Under the pieces are notes generated by a model, which worked only from the letters and a program-made list of their open reading frames with translations, was not told the origin of the DNA and searched no databases. 25,984 bases of DNA from Clostridiales bacterium (GTDB taxonomy: Bacteria > Bacillota > Clostridia > Oscillospirales > QAMX01): assembly GCA_016303065.1 (NCBI GenBank), contig JAEDMJ010000028.1, forward strand, positions 1 to 25,984, in the 5' to 3' direction. This document shows, in pieces, positions 1-7,159 of this stretch. The translations under genes and the position numbers were made by a program. Within the stretch, counting starts at the first letter, position 1, and every line of letters starts with the position of its first letter.

Positions 1-2217
1 GAGGCCGACCTCTATCACGTCGGCACGGTCTCCAGAATAAAGCAGATGCTCAAGCTTCCCGGAGGGGGGCTGCGCGTGCTTGTGGAGGGCATCTCAAGGG
101 GCGTCGCCGAGCGCTTTACAAGCTATGAGCCGTATATCGAAGCCTATATCTCCGAGCAGAAGCCGGAAGCGGAGGAGAGCGAAGGCTACGACGCTCTGCT
201 GCGCTTTGTGAAGAAACTGTACGAAGAGTATGCCGAGCTGAACCCCTACATGGGCATGGAAACCGTGCTTGAAGTGATGTCTGCCGACAGGGCGGGGTAT
301 CTTGCGGACTACATTGCCCAGAATTCCCAGATGGAATATGCCGACAAACAGCTTGTTCTTGAGGAAATGGATCCGATAAAGCGGCTCAACAAAATCTGTT
401 CGCTTCTCAGCGAAGAGATGGAGATTCTCCGCGCCGAAAGCAAAATTCAGGAAAAGGTCAAGGAACAGCTTGACAAGAACCAGAAGGACTACGTTCTCCG
501 GGAACAGCTCAAAGCCATCAAAAACGAGCTTGGCGAGGGCGACGATGCCGGAGAAGCCGAAAACTATGAGGCGAAAATCGAAGAGCTGATCCGCGACCCC
601 GAATCCAAAAAGAAGCTTCTGCACGATGTTGCGAACCTGAAAAAATACGGTCAGAATATGTCGGAAGCCGCTCTTTTAAGAGCGTATCTTGACACGGTTC
701 TTGAGCTTCCCTGGGGCAAAAAGACCCGCGAACGTCTCGACGTGGCAAAGGCGGCAAAGATCCTTGACGCGGACCATTACGGACTTGAGAAGGTCAAGGA
801 CCGCATACTCGAATACATTGCCGTGAGATCCCTTTCTCCGGAGCTTAAAAACCAGATAATCTGCCTTGTGGGCCCTCCGGGAGTCGGAAAAACTTCGGTT
901 GCAATGTCCATTGCCCGTGCGATGGACAGGAAGCTTGCCCGGGTCTCTCTCGGCGGAGTCAGGGACGAAGCGGAGATCCGCGGACACAGAAAGACATATA
1001 TCGGGGCGATGCCCGGCCGTATCATCAACGGGATACGCCAGGCGGGCTCCTCGAATCCCGTGCTGCTGCTTGACGAGATCGACAAGCTCGGCGCGGACTA
1101 TAAGGGCGACCCCGCCAGCGCGCTTTTGGAAGTCCTGGATGCGGAGCAAAACCATTCGTTCCGGGACCACTATATCGAAGTGCCCTTTGACCTGTCAGAC
1201 GTCATGTTCATTATGACGGCAAACGACACCCACACGATCCCCCCGGCGCTTTTGGACAGAATGGAGATCATCGAGCTTTCGAGCTATACCGACGAGGAAA
1301 AGCTCAACATCGCCCGGGAGCACCTCATTCCCAAACAGCTGAAACGCCACGGGCTCAACCGCCGGATGTTCCGCATTACGGACGATGCGATTCGTTTTCT
1401 CATCGACGGCTATACCCGCGAGTCCGGCGTACGAACGCTTGAACGCACGATCGCTTCCTGCTGCCGGAAGGCGGCGCGGGAGTTTGCGGAAAACCCGGAG
1501 CTGAAGTCCGTGGGAGTCACGGAAGCAAAGCTTACCGGATGGCTTGGGCCGAGAAAATTCAAGCGGGATGAATCCGTGCGCGAGAACCGCATCGGCTCCG
1601 TCAACGGCCTTGCCTGGACCAGCGTCGGCGGAGAGCTTCTGGAAGCCGAAGTCAACATCCTCAAGGGGACCGGAAAGGTCGAGCTCACCGGAAATCTCGG
1701 AGATGTTATGAAAGAGTCGGCTCACGCCGCCATAAGCTTTATACGCAGCCGGGCAGAGAGCCTTATGATCGACCCGGATTTCTACAAGGAAAAGGACATT
1801 CACGTCCACTTCCCGGAGGGAGCCATTCCCAAGGACGGTCCCTCTGCCGGAATCACCATTGCGACGGCCATCATCTCCGCCCTTACCGGGCGCGCGGTTT
1901 TCGGAAACGTCGCAATGACCGGTGAGATCACGCTTCGCGGGAGAGTGCTTCCCATTGGCGGTCTCAAGGAAAAGTCAATGGCGGCTTTCCGCGCCGGAAT
2001 AAGCTGCGTCATAATTCCGGCTGAAAACGAACCCGATCTTTACGAGATCGACAAGGCCGTCCGCGACAAAATACGCTTTATACCCGTACACACCCTTGAC
2101 GAGGTCATTTCCGCTGCGCTGGAGCCCGTCATCGAGGTGAAAGAAACCTTCATTGCCCCCGGTGAAGCTTCTGTTGACACAGAACCGCAGGGAATAAGAA
2201 AGACGCTGAAATCATGA
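1..2217 (+). CDS. lon: ATP-dependent Lon protease, 5'-truncated by window edge
   Basis: Lon is a cytoplasmic hexameric AAA+ serine protease that degrades misfolded and regulatory proteins. The reading frame is open from base 1 and the first codons already look like the Lon N-terminal domain, so the true start lies upstream. Numbering codons from base 1, I see an N-terminal substrate-binding and coiled-coil part (to about codon 250), Walker A GPPGVGKT at codons 291-298, Walker B LLLDEID shortly after, and the C-terminal protease domain with the nucleophile serine in PKDGPSAG (codon 615) and its lysine partner in GGLKEK (codon 656). Both catalytic residues are present, so the enzyme should be active. 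A short, non-conserved-looking tail of about 30 residues follows the protease domain. The stop overlaps the engB start (ATGA), which suggests translational coupling. The lon-engB order is common in Firmicutes. Confidence 0.97.
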   Translation, partial: EADLYHVGTVSRIKQMLKLPGGGLRVLVEGISRGVAERFTSYEPYIEAYISEQKPEAEESEGYDALLRFVKKLYEEYAELNPYMGMETVLEVMSADRAGYLADYIAQNSQMEYADKQLVLEEMDPIKRLNKICSLLSEEMEILRAESKIQEKVKEQLDKNQKDYVLREQLKAIKNELGEGDDAGEAENYEAKIEELIRDPESKKKLLHDVANLKKYGQNMSEAALLRAYLDTVLELPWGKKTRERLDVAKAAKILDADHYGLEKVKDRILEYIAVRSLSPELKNQIICLVGPPGVGKTSVAMSIARAMDRKLARVSLGGVRDEAEIRGHRKTYIGAMPGRIINGIRQAGSSNPVLLLDEIDKLGADYKGDPASALLEVLDAEQNHSFRDHYIEVPFDLSDVMFIMTANDTHTIPPALLDRMEIIELSSYTDEEKLNIAREHLIPKQLKRHGLNRRMFRITDDAIRFLIDGYTRESGVRTLERTIASCCRKAAREFAENPELKSVGVTEAKLTGWLGPRKFKRDESVRENRIGSVNGLAWTSVGGELLEAEVNILKGTGKVELTGNLGDVMKESAHAAISFIRSRAESLMIDPDFYKEKDIHVHFPEGAIPKDGPSAGITIATAIISALTGRAVFGNVAMTGEITLRGRVLPIGGLKEKSMAAFRAGISCVIIPAENEPDLYEIDKAVRDKIRFIPVHTLDEVISAALEPVIEVKETFIAPGEASVDTEPQGIRKTLKS

Positions 2218-2810
2218 ACTTTCAAAACGCTGAATTCCTGACGACGGCTGCGAGCCTGGCGGACCTTGAGATTGTCGACCTGCCGACGCTCGTTTTTGCG
2301 GGACGCTCCAATGTCGGAAAATCGTCGCTCATAAATATGCTGACCGGGAGAAAGAATCTTGCCCGCGTCGGCTCTTCTCCGGGAAAGACCGTGAACGTCA
2401 ATATGTTTGTGATCGACCGCCGGCTTCTGCTTGCCGACCTTCCGGGCTACGGATATGCAAAAAGGTCTTTTGCGGAGCGCGAACGCTGGGCCGGGCTTAT
2501 CGATTCATTTCTGGCGGTCGTCGGAAACAGAAAGACTCCGGCGCTGGGCGTTATCGTTGCGGACGCCCGGATCCCCGTTCAGGAGAGCGACGTCACAATG
2601 GCAAAATACTTTAAGTCCCACCGCATTCCCTTCATCTTTGCCGCAAACAAGTGCGAAAAGATGAAAGTCTCCGAAAAGGAGGCTGCGGAACAGCGCTTTT
2701 CCGCAGCCTTCGGAAACGTCGTTCTCTGTTCCGCCGAAAAAGGCATCGGATGTGAAAAAATAAGAGGCTTTGCCGAAAAGCTTACAGAAAAAGAGGAGAT
2801 CAACCCATGA
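2214..2810 (+). CDS. engB: Ribosome biogenesis GTPase EngB/YsxC
   Basis: This 198-residue protein belongs to the EngB/YihA/YsxC family of small GTPases, which in Bacillus subtilis is essential and acts in late assembly of the large ribosomal subunit. Its length is typical. Visible GTPase motifs are G1 GRSNVGKS (residues 30-37), a G2-type threonine in PGKTVNVN (about 57-63), G3 DLPG (75-78), G4 NKCE (145-148) and a G5-like SAEKG near the C-terminus. The G4 motif ends in Glu where NKxD/TKxD is usual. This is a conservative change that might slightly alter guanine specificity. The ATG overlaps the lon stop by four bases, and the gene's own stop overlaps the next start in the same way, so the three genes form one transcription unit. 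Confidence 0.96.
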   Translation: MNFQNAEFLTTAASLADLEIVDLPTLVFAGRSNVGKSSLINMLTGRKNLARVGSSPGKTVNVNMFVIDRRLLLADLPGYGYAKRSFAERERWAGLIDSFLAVVGNRKTPALGVIVADARIPVQESDVTMAKYFKSHRIPFIFAANKCEKMKVSEKEAAEQRFSAAFGNVVLCSAEKGIGCEKIRGFAEKLTEKEEINP

Positions 2811-3562
2811 AATACGCGAAGATCATGTTCAACGGAGAAGCCCGCTGGGGCGTTCTGGAAGACGGCGTGATTTCACTCATCGAGGGAACGCCTTACTCCG
2901 GCGTCAGCCCGACGGGGGAGTCGGTGAGATTTGAAGACGCGGAGCTCCTGGCGCCGTGCGACCCCACGAAGATTGTCTGCATCGGCAAAAACTATCTTGA
3001 CCACGCGGTCGAATTCGGTGAACCGGTTCCCAAGAACCCGACGATATTCATAAAGCCGACCACGAGTCTCAACAATCCCGGCGGCGAGATCGAATACCCG
3101 TCCGCTTCGAAGCGCGTGGACTACGAAGGCGAGTTCGGTTTCGTCATCAGGAAAACCGCCAAAAAGGTGCGCCGTGAGGACGCGGCAGAGTACATACTGG
3201 GATATACCTGTGTGAACGACGTGACCGCCCGCGATATCCAGAAAAACGACGAGCAGTGGGCACGCGGAAAGGGATACGACACCTTCTGCCCGGTGGGGCC
3301 GATTTTGACCGACGAGTTTGATCCGGCCTCAGGCAGGTCAATTAAAACCTTCCTCAACGGAGAGCTCAGGCAAAACGCAACCACGGACCTTCTCATGTGG
3401 GACGTTCCGTACCTTCTCGAGTTCATCACCGACTGCATGACGCTTTTGCCCGGAGATATCGTATCGACGGGAACTCCGGTGAACGTCGGCCCGATGCAGC
3501 GCGGGGACAGGGTCAGGGTCGTTGTCGAAGGCATCGGCGAGCTTGAAAACACTGTAAAATAA
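2807..3562 (+). CDS. Fumarylacetoacetate hydrolase (FAH) family protein
   Basis: A 251-residue protein of the FAH superfamily, which covers acylpyruvases, oxaloacetate decarboxylases and 2-hydroxyhepta-2,4-diene-1,7-dioate isomerases. These are cytoplasmic divalent-metal enzymes that cleave, decarboxylate or isomerise 2,4-dioxo acids. The single-domain length fits the bacterial acylpyruvase-like branch. Seen: GKNYLDHAVEFG (about 60-71), the metal-ligand pair in DYEGEFGFVI (Glu107 and Glu109), Asp138 in CVNDVTARD, and the C-terminal GDIVSTGTPVNVGP block. The full FAH metal set is therefore present. The start overlaps the engB stop (ATGA) and the gene is last before the terminator at 3631-3665. 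No neighbouring catabolic gene reveals the substrate. A general housekeeping role such as removing oxaloacetate tautomers is possible, but this is inference. Confidence 0.9.
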   Translation: MKYAKIMFNGEARWGVLEDGVISLIEGTPYSGVSPTGESVRFEDAELLAPCDPTKIVCIGKNYLDHAVEFGEPVPKNPTIFIKPTTSLNNPGGEIEYPSASKRVDYEGEFGFVIRKTAKKVRREDAAEYILGYTCVNDVTARDIQKNDEQWARGKGYDTFCPVGPILTDEFDPASGRSIKTFLNGELRQNATTDLLMWDVPYLLEFITDCMTLLPGDIVSTGTPVNVGPMQRGDRVRVVVEGIGELENTVK

Positions 3563-3630
3563 GCTTGTCGGCGCCATATCTTCGGCGGAAATGTGTTTTA
3601 TTTCTGTCAAACTTCCAACCTGAATATACG

Positions 3631-3665
3631 AAAAAACTTCTGCCCGGGCAGGGCAGAAGTTTTTT
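3631..3665. terminator. Bidirectional rho-independent terminator between FAH gene and nadE
   Basis: ACTTCTGCCC (3636-3645) pairs perfectly with GGGCAGAAGT (3651-3660) around a 5-base loop. The stem is flanked by an A-run (3631-3635) and a T-run (3661-3666). The gene to the left ends at 3562 on + and nadE ends at 3739 on -, so the same hairpin can end both convergent units. The rest of 3563-3738 shows no gene I can support. Confidence 0.85.
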
Positions 3666-3738
3666 TCGTGAGCAAAGGCCGGAACGGGCCTCCGTTCGGA
3701 GCTTTTGGGGAATTTGAGGGGCGTTTTGCCCGCATGGC

Positions 3739-5676
3739 TCAGAGCTTTATTTTGTCGACCTCGTCAAGCCATATCCGTGACTGGGCGTCGCTCGGCATGC
3801 GCCAGTCGCCTCTGGGCGAGAGCGCAACCGAACCGACCTTCGGGCCGTCCGGAAGGCAGGAGCGCTTAAACTGCTGGACGAAAAAGCGTCTTGTGAAGAT
3901 TCGGAGCCATTTGAGTATGACTTCGGGTTCAAAATGGTGATCTTCCCCGGAAAAGGCGGCGACGGCCATGCGGAATATTTTTTCGGGGCGTTCGCCGTAG
4001 CGAAGCATCCGGAAAAGGAAGAAATCGTGGAGCTCGTAGGGGCCGACGATGTCCTCGGTCTTCTGGGCGATCTCTCCGTCCTTTGCGGGGAGAAGCTCCG
4101 GGGAAACGGGAGTTGCAAGTATGTCGCGGAGAACTTCGGAAAGTCCCCGTCTTCCCTCGGCCAGGGCGGTGTCGGCGCAATAGGCGACGATGTGCCGTAT
4201 AAGGGTTTTCGGGATACCGCCGTTGACGCCGTAGTTGGACATATGGTCGCCGTTATAGGTCGCCCAGCCAAGCGCAAGCTCGGAAAGGTCGCCCGTTCCG
4301 ACCACGATCGCGTTCATGCCGTTGGCTATATCCATGATTATCTGGGTCCTCTCGCGGGCCTGGGAGTTCTCATAGACGACGCTGTGGTCATCCTCGCTGT
4401 GTCCGATGTCGCGGAAATGGAGCGCGACGGCGTCGGCAATGTCGATACAGCGGAAGGAAGTGCCGAGCTCGGAACAGAGCTGTTCCGCGTTTCCGCGGGT
4501 TCGCTTTGTGGTGCCGTAGCAGGGCATGGTCACGGTGAGGATATCCGAACGGTCGCGTCCGAGAAGGTCAAAGGCCCTTGCGGTAACAAGCAGCGCAAGG
4601 CATGAGTCGAGCCCGCCGGAGATCGCAACGACGGCTCCGGAAGCGTGCGCCGCATCAAGCCGCCGGGCAAGGCCGCGGCTCTGGATATCGAGAATGAGGG
4701 CGCAGCGCGAAGCCCGGTCTTTTTCGCCCCCGGGGACAAAGGGCAGGGGATCGACCCCCCGGGTGAGCTTTGTCGCTGCGGGTTCAAGAGAAAACTCAAC
4801 GGTAACGTAATCGTCCGTGTTTTCGGCGGGGTAGGTGTTCATTCTTCTCCGGTCGTAGAGAAGGTGGGCAAGGTCGACTTCGGCACAGGCCAGGTCGCAG
4901 CCCCCGAACGGAGGATTTTCCGCAACCAGCGATCCGCCTTCGGCAAGCATGCTGTGCCCCGAAAAGACCATGTCCGTTGTTGACTCGCCGTCTCCGCAGT
5001 CGGCGTAGGCATAGGCGCAGAGAAGCCGTCCGCTCTGCATCTTTACCATCATGCGACGGTAGTCGTCCTTTCCGACGGTTTCATCGGAAGCGGAGAGGTT
5101 TACGATGACCGTCGCTCCTGCGGCTGCGTGGGAAGCGGACGGGGGATTCGGGATCCAGAGATCCTCGCAGATCTCCGCCGCGGCCACAAGCTCCGGCACT
5201 TCGCGGCAGGAAAAGAGCAGCTTCGCGCCGAAAAACACCTTTTTTCCGCAGAGAGAAACCGTTTCGACGGTTTCCGGCGCAGGGGAGAAATGCCTTGCCT
5301 CGTAAAATTCGGAGTAGTTCGGGATTGCGGTTTTCGGAACAAGGCCGAGAAGCTCGCCCCGGCAGATGGCAGCGGCGCAGTTGTAAAGCTTTCCGCGGCT
5401 TAAAACCGGAAGCCCGACAAAGGTCAGAACGCTCGTGTGAGCCGTGTTTTTCAGAATTCGCTCAAGTTCGCTTTCTGCTGAGTTTATAAGCAGCGGCTGC
5501 AAAAAAAGATCGCCGCAGGTATAGCCCGTAAGGCAGAGCTCCGGAAGACAGAGCACGGCCGCGCCGTCCTTTGCGGCGGAGTTGATGAGTCTGATTATTT
5601 CGTCGGCATTCGAGCGGGGATCGGCAACGGAAACGCGGGGAACTCCGACGCCGATCCTTACAAGTCCGTCTTTCAT
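3739..5676 (-). CDS. nadE: Glutamine-dependent NAD+ synthetase
   Basis: This 645-residue enzyme makes NAD+ from nicotinic acid adenine dinucleotide, ATP and glutamine in the cytoplasm, the last step of NAD synthesis. The N-terminal half is a nitrilase-type glutaminase domain with the full triad: Glu46 in LPELCLTGYTCGD, Lys115 in LVPKTAIPNY and Cys170 in AEICEDLW. The C-terminal half is the synthetase with its pyrophosphate-binding P-loop SGGLDS (353-358) and the later GTGDLSELALGW and NYGVNGGIPKTL blocks. The length and two-domain order match the Mycobacterium tuberculosis type, so glutamine rather than free ammonia is the expected donor. The ATG is preceded by an AGAGG ribosome binding site. 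It is a single-gene unit transcribed away from pheST, with its own promoter at 5710-5738. Confidence 0.97.
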   Translation of the reverse strand: MKDGLVRIGVGVPRVSVADPRSNADEIIRLINSAAKDGAAVLCLPELCLTGYTCGDLFLQPLLINSAESELERILKNTAHTSVLTFVGLPVLSRGKLYNCAAAICRGELLGLVPKTAIPNYSEFYEARHFSPAPETVETVSLCGKKVFFGAKLLFSCREVPELVAAAEICEDLWIPNPPSASHAAAGATVIVNLSASDETVGKDDYRRMMVKMQSGRLLCAYAYADCGDGESTTDMVFSGHSMLAEGGSLVAENPPFGGCDLACAEVDLAHLLYDRRRMNTYPAENTDDYVTVEFSLEPAATKLTRGVDPLPFVPGGEKDRASRCALILDIQSRGLARRLDAAHASGAVVAISGGLDSCLALLVTARAFDLLGRDRSDILTVTMPCYGTTKRTRGNAEQLCSELGTSFRCIDIADAVALHFRDIGHSEDDHSVVYENSQARERTQIIMDIANGMNAIVVGTGDLSELALGWATYNGDHMSNYGVNGGIPKTLIRHIVAYCADTALAEGRRGLSEVLRDILATPVSPELLPAKDGEIAQKTEDIVGPYELHDFFLFRMLRYGERPEKIFRMAVAAFSGEDHHFEPEVILKWLRIFTRRFFVQQFKRSCLPDGPKVGSVALSPRGDWRMPSDAQSRIWLDEVDKIKL

Positions 5677-5709
5677 TGAAAAAGCCTCTCATATCTGAAG
5701 TATGATGAA

Positions 5710-5738
5710 ATTATATCATTTCAGAGGGTATTTGTAAA
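5710..5738 (-). promoter_or_regulatory. Sigma-A-type promoter of nadE
   Basis: On the minus strand, TTTACA (rc of 5733-5738) and a perfect TATAAT (rc of 5710-5715) are separated by exactly 17 bases. The predicted transcription start is near 5703, leaving a leader of about 25 bases before the nadE ATG at 5676. Confidence 0.8.
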
Positions 5739-5760
5739 CAATAATTATGCAAAAATACGC

Positions 5761-5790
5761 TTGCCATTTGTATGGCTTTTGTGGTAATAT
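5761..5790 (+). promoter_or_regulatory. Sigma-A-type promoter of the pheST leader
   Basis: TTGCCA (5761-5766) and TAATAT (5785-5790) lie 18 bases apart, just upstream of the T-box leader, so transcription should begin near 5797. The boxes are close to but not at consensus. It is divergent from the nadE promoter, with about 20 bases between the two -35 regions. Confidence 0.6.
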
Positions 5791-5796
5791 ATTGTA

Positions 5797-6091
5797 AAGC
5801 TAAGATGGAGCGCGTTTAAGCGGCGTGCGCCGTCCGGTGCGCGGGAAAAACAAGAGAGGTTCCGCCGTTTGGGCTGAGAGCGGACCGTTTCCTGCCGGAA
5901 GGCGTGCTTTCCCTCCGGAGCATCACGTCTCAACACACTTTTTTGACGTGTAAGTAGGGCGTAGACGGGTCGGCACCGTTATCTGCTGCGGGGTGACAGC
6001 CCTTGTAAACAATTGAGCGCGGCACAGCGCTTAAGGTGGTATACCGGTTTGAGTCCGGCCTTAAAAGATGCTTTTAGGGTCGGACTTTTTT
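5797..6091 (+). promoter_or_regulatory. T-box riboswitch (tRNA-Phe-type) controlling pheS-pheT
   Basis: A leader of about 300 bases holds the parts of a T-box element, which reads uncharged tRNA and lets transcription continue when the amino acid is short. The T-box core AAGGTGGTATACCGG is at 6033-6047. Antiterminator: 6031-6036 (TTAAGG) pairs with 6059-6064 (CCTTAA) and 6044-6047 with 6055-6058 (CCGG/CCGG), leaving a bulge starting TGGT at 6037-6040 that is complementary to a tRNA ACCA end. The competing terminator is a perfect 16-bp hairpin (6052-6067 with 6071-6086) followed by T's. Stem I appears to close with GATG (5804-5807) and CATC (5921-5924). On its 3' side is a TTC triplet (5909-5911), a Phe codon and so a candidate specifier. 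Other hairpins: 5924-5929/5945-5950, 5965-5968/5976-5979 and 6014-6020/6027-6033. The specifier assignment is inference. The antiterminator/terminator switch is seen directly. Confidence 0.9.
6052..6091 (+). terminator. Regulated terminator of the T-box leader
   Basis: A perfect 16-bp stem (6052-6067 with 6071-6086) with a 3-base loop, continued by T's to 6091, lies about 23 bases before the pheS start. Its left arm contains the bases needed for the antiterminator (6055-6064), so the two structures exclude each other. Confidence 0.9.
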
Positions 6092-6113
6092 ATTTCAGAA
6101 AGGATTGAAAAAA

Positions 6114-7136
6114 ATGAAGGAAAAGCTTGTTGAGATACTCGCAAGAGCCGATGCTGCGATAAGCGCCGTGGACCAGCCGCAGAAGCTTGAAGAACTCCGC
6201 GTTGCGTACCTCGGCAAAAAGGGCGAGCTGACCGCCATACTGCGCGGCATGGGCGCGCTGAGCCCGGAAGAACGCCCGGTTATCGGTGCAAAGGCCAACG
6301 AAGTCCGCGCCGCCATCGAGGCCAGGATTGCCGAAGCTTCCGAAAGAATCAAAAAGTACGAGGCCCGGCTCCGCCTTGCCGCGGAAAAAATCGACGTCAC
6401 CGTGCCCGGAGCACCGGTTCGCATCGGTTCCCGCCATCCGCTGACGCTTGTGCGCCGCGAGATTGAAAGCATTTTTACCTCCATGGGGTTCTCCATTGCC
6501 GAAGGTCCGGAGGTCGAATTCGGATACTACAACTTTGACGCGCTTAACACTCCGGCAAACCATCCCGCAAGAGACGTTCAGGACACCTTTTACTTCTCTG
6601 AAAATATGCTTCTCCGCACCCAGACCTCATCGGTCCAGGCGCGGTTTATGGAGAATCACAAGCCGCCGCTCCGCATGATCTGTCCTGGCGCGGTTTACCG
6701 CAGCGACGACGTGGACGCGACCCATTCTCCGTTTTTTCACCAGATCGAAGGGCTCATTGTGGACAAAAACATCGGTCTTTCCGACCTGAAGGGCGCCCTG
6801 ACCCAGTTCTCCCGCCTCTTCTTCGGACCGGAGACAAAGGTTCGTTTCCGCCCCCATCACTTCCCGTTCACCGAGCCCAGCGCGGAGATGGACGTTTCCT
6901 GCTTTGCCTGCGGCGGCGCTGGCTGCCGTCTGTGCAAGGGCGAAGGCTGGATAGAGATCCTCGGCGCCGGCGTCGTGCATCCCAACGTGCTTCGCATGGC
7001 CGGTATCGATCCGGAGATCTATTCCGGATATGCTTTCGGCATTGGCCAGGAGAGACTTGCGCTTCTCAAGTACAAGATCGACGATATGCGCCTGTTGTTT
7101 GAAAACGACACGCGTTTTCTCCACCAGTTTTATTGA
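6114..7136 (+). CDS. pheS: Phenylalanyl-tRNA synthetase alpha subunit
   Basis: PheS is the catalytic subunit of the alpha2-beta2 synthetase that charges tRNA-Phe. I choose the ATG at 6114 (340 residues) because AAGGA at 6100-6104 lies nine bases upstream. An in-frame TTG at 6105 touches that site. The N-terminal third is the tRNA-binding coiled coil. The class II core follows with motif 2 (RMICPGAVYRSDDVDATHSP) and motif 3 (GYAFGIGQERLALLKY) near the C-terminus. Before motif 3 there is a CFACGGAGCRLCKGEGW block with four cysteines in two CxxC pairs. Similar blocks occur in some other bacterial PheS proteins, where a structural metal is plausible. The gene follows the T-box and its stop (7134-7136) lies 23 bases before the pheT ATG. 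Confidence 0.98.
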   Translation: MKEKLVEILARADAAISAVDQPQKLEELRVAYLGKKGELTAILRGMGALSPEERPVIGAKANEVRAAIEARIAEASERIKKYEARLRLAAEKIDVTVPGAPVRIGSRHPLTLVRREIESIFTSMGFSIAEGPEVEFGYYNFDALNTPANHPARDVQDTFYFSENMLLRTQTSSVQARFMENHKPPLRMICPGAVYRSDDVDATHSPFFHQIEGLIVDKNIGLSDLKGALTQFSRLFFGPETKVRFRPHHFPFTEPSAEMDVSCFACGGAGCRLCKGEGWIEILGAGVVHPNVLRMAGIDPEIYSGYAFGIGQERLALLKYKIDDMRLLFENDTRFLHQFY

Positions 7137-7159
7137 TAAAGAAAGGCAGGAAATGCGAA

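Noticed and set aside
94..624. 176-codon minus strand frame inside lon
   Set aside because: It is a shadow of the strongly supported Lon reading frame, with repetitive hydrophobic residues produced by the complement of acidic and lysine codons.
3593..3940. 115-codon + strand frame over the terminator and the end of nadE
   Set aside because: It runs through the bidirectional terminator hairpin and then antisense to nadE, with no recognisable motif.
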